DNA of 7,633 nt from Candidatus Cloacimonas sp. 4484_275 (GTDB lineage: Bacteria; Cloacimonadota; Cloacimonadia; Cloacimonadales; TCS61). Position numbers and translations under genes: made by a program. Positions 6,656 to 7,633 of this stretch are shown piece by piece; position 1 is the stretch's first letter, and every line of letters begins with the position of its first letter. The notes under the pieces were generated by a model. It saw only the letters and a program-made list of their open reading frames with translations, searched no databases and had not been told where the DNA came from. The stretch covers positions 1 through 7,633 of the forward strand of contig NATF01000053.1 of NCBI GenBank assembly GCA_002085205.1, given 5' to 3'.

Positions 6656-7574
6656 GAAAAATCTTACAGCCCTGATTATATTAGTTGTTTTGATCGTTAT
6701 TTATATGCTCACTAAATTGAATAATAAAACGGAAAAGCTCATTTCCTTTTTTGATGTCGATTCTTCCAAAGTTGCGGCAATAGAAATTTCTACGGCGGAA
6801 GACACTTTGAAATTGGTGAAGACCGACGGCAAGTGGATGATTGATTATCCTGTCAAATACGAACCTGAAAAGAGAAAAATAGACGATATTTTCGGAAAAG
6901 TTCTGAAAGCAAAAACCTCCAAAATACCGATTTCAGAATCAAAAAATTCATTTGAGACTTATAATGTAACCGACAGTTTGGGAACGAAAATTACCTTTTT
7001 CGATAAAAACGGAAAAATTCTCTCTTCGGCAATTGTCGGAAAAAGCTCCAACTATAATTCTTCTCCCGTGCGCAGACCGGACGAAAACAAAATATATTTG
7101 CTGAAAACCAACATAACTTACACTATAAAACCTCGTCTGGATTCATGGAGAAACCGTTACATTGTTAATTTCGACAAAGAGAATTTGAGCAAAATATTTG
7201 TTTCCTACGACGACAATAATTACACTCTCACGGCAACCGACACACTTTGGCAATATGACGACGAAAAAGAAAGTTTTCCCATTAAAGAAAAGAACCGAGC
7301 TCTAAAAAACATTCTCAGCAGCGCTTCAAAAGTCAGAGTCACCAAATTCATAGATAATGATTTTGAAAAATATGCCAAAGATTTTGAAAATCCGATTTTG
7401 GAATTAACAATTGAAGATTTCGACAATAACTCTTGGCATCTGAAATTCATCAAAGGCGAAGATAACAAGGTTATAATTCAGAAAAATGATGAAACGGAAC
7501 ATCTTTATATGGTTTATGAAAATTGGATAAAAAAATTCCAGAAAAAAGCCGAAGATTTTCAAAAAGAAAAATAG
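6648..7574 (+). CDS. DUF4340 domain-containing membrane-anchored protein
   Basis: This 308-residue protein has one N-terminal membrane helix (about 7-23) and a large extracytoplasmic part. That part contains two similar-looking halves. The first has KTDGKWMIDYPVKYEP (58-73), then a helix, then AIVGKSS (128-134) and SSPVRRPDENKIYLL (138-152). WRNRYIVNFDKENLSKIFV (167-185) follows, and TDTLWQYDDEKESFPI (197-212) repeats the W...P pattern of the first half. This layout is typical of DUF4340, a family of unknown biochemical role that is regularly found behind GldG-like genes. The gene overlaps the gldG-like gene by 8 nt. AGGAG at 6637-6641 lies 6 nt before the ATG, inside the upstream gene, which points to coupled translation. 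It is the last gene of the operon, ending with TAG just before the terminator. A scaffold or accessory role for the transporter is inferred. Confidence 0.85.
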   Translation: MNKKNLTALIILVVLIVIYMLTKLNNKTEKLISFFDVDSSKVAAIEISTAEDTLKLVKTDGKWMIDYPVKYEPEKRKIDDIFGKVLKAKTSKIPISESKNSFETYNVTDSLGTKITFFDKNGKILSSAIVGKSSNYNSSPVRRPDENKIYLLKTNITYTIKPRLDSWRNRYIVNFDKENLSKIFVSYDDNNYTLTATDTLWQYDDEKESFPIKEKNRALKNILSSASKVRVTKFIDNDFEKYAKDFENPILELTIEDFDNNSWHLKFIKGEDNKVIIQKNDETEHLYMVYENWIKKFQKKAEDFQKEK

Positions 7575-7593
7575 TATAATTTTATAAAAAACC

Positions 7594-7633
7594 AAACCTT
7601 CAAGGTTTTTTCTAAGAACCTTGAAGGTTTTTT
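7594..7633 (+). terminator. Rho-independent terminator of the gld-like operon
   Basis: AAACCTTCAAGG (7594-7605) pairs perfectly with CCTTGAAGGTTT (7619-7630). The pairing can continue inward over TTTTT/AAGAA with one G-U, leaving a TCT loop, so up to 17 bp form. A run of T (7628-7633) follows and reaches the window edge, so the full tract length is not seen. It begins 19 nt after the last operon gene's stop. The upstream arm ends in A's, so the hairpin might also stop transcription arriving from the right. Confidence 0.85.

Noticed and set aside
1..7633. CRISPR arrays, insertion sequences, attachment-site repeats, toxin-antitoxin or defence genes
   Set aside because: I saw no regularly spaced direct repeats, no transposase or integrase motifs, and no such genes on either strand.

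Overview
The window looks like AT-rich chromosome from a free-living, Gram-negative-type bacterium of the FCB supergroup. Three things point that way: a secreted gingipain-type (C25) protease carrying FG-GAP repeats, a GldA/GldF/GldG-like ABC cluster, and strong AGGAGG ribosome binding sites. Candidatus Cloacimonadota or a close relative is my best guess. That is an inference from gene content, not a proven assignment. The standard genetic code fits all intact genes.

Layout. Positions 1-2340 (minus strand) hold the first 780 codons of a large secreted C25 cysteine peptidase that runs off the left edge. It is open across the whole stretch and starts at an ATG with a good Shine-Dalgarno and a signal peptide. 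A 156-bp divergent intergenic region follows, then a complete tRNA-Pro(CGG) with encoded CCA (2497-2573, plus). Directly behind the tRNA lies the 3' part of a gene whose beginning is missing: a coding-looking frame from about 2651 to 3223 with no usable start before ATG 2834 and a TGA just upstream. It looks like the C-terminal part of a LolA-like periplasmic or outer-membrane-lipoprotein-sorting-type protein. After about 200 bp of very AT-rich leader comes a tight four-gene operon, all plus strand: ABC ATPase (GldA-like, 3426-4361), six-helix ABC-2 permease (GldF-like, 4358-5074), a GldG-like auxiliary protein with the ABC_transp_aux fold (5084-6655), and a DUF4340 protein (6648-7574). A long perfect hairpin plus T-run at the right edge ends the operon.

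How the parts fit. The four operon genes overlap or nearly touch, and each has its own ribosome binding site, so they probably build one membrane complex: ATPase and permease as the pump core, with GldG-like and DUF4340 proteins as single-pass or double-pass membrane proteins with large extracytoplasmic domains. In Bacteroidota the GldA-GldF-GldG transporter is linked to gliding and type IX secretion. C25 proteases are classic type IX cargo, so the divergent protease may be functionally related, but nothing in this window proves it. I did not find a clearly new system. The most unusual spots are the truncated gene abutting the tRNA, the C25 active-site variant, and the two-palindrome terminator.
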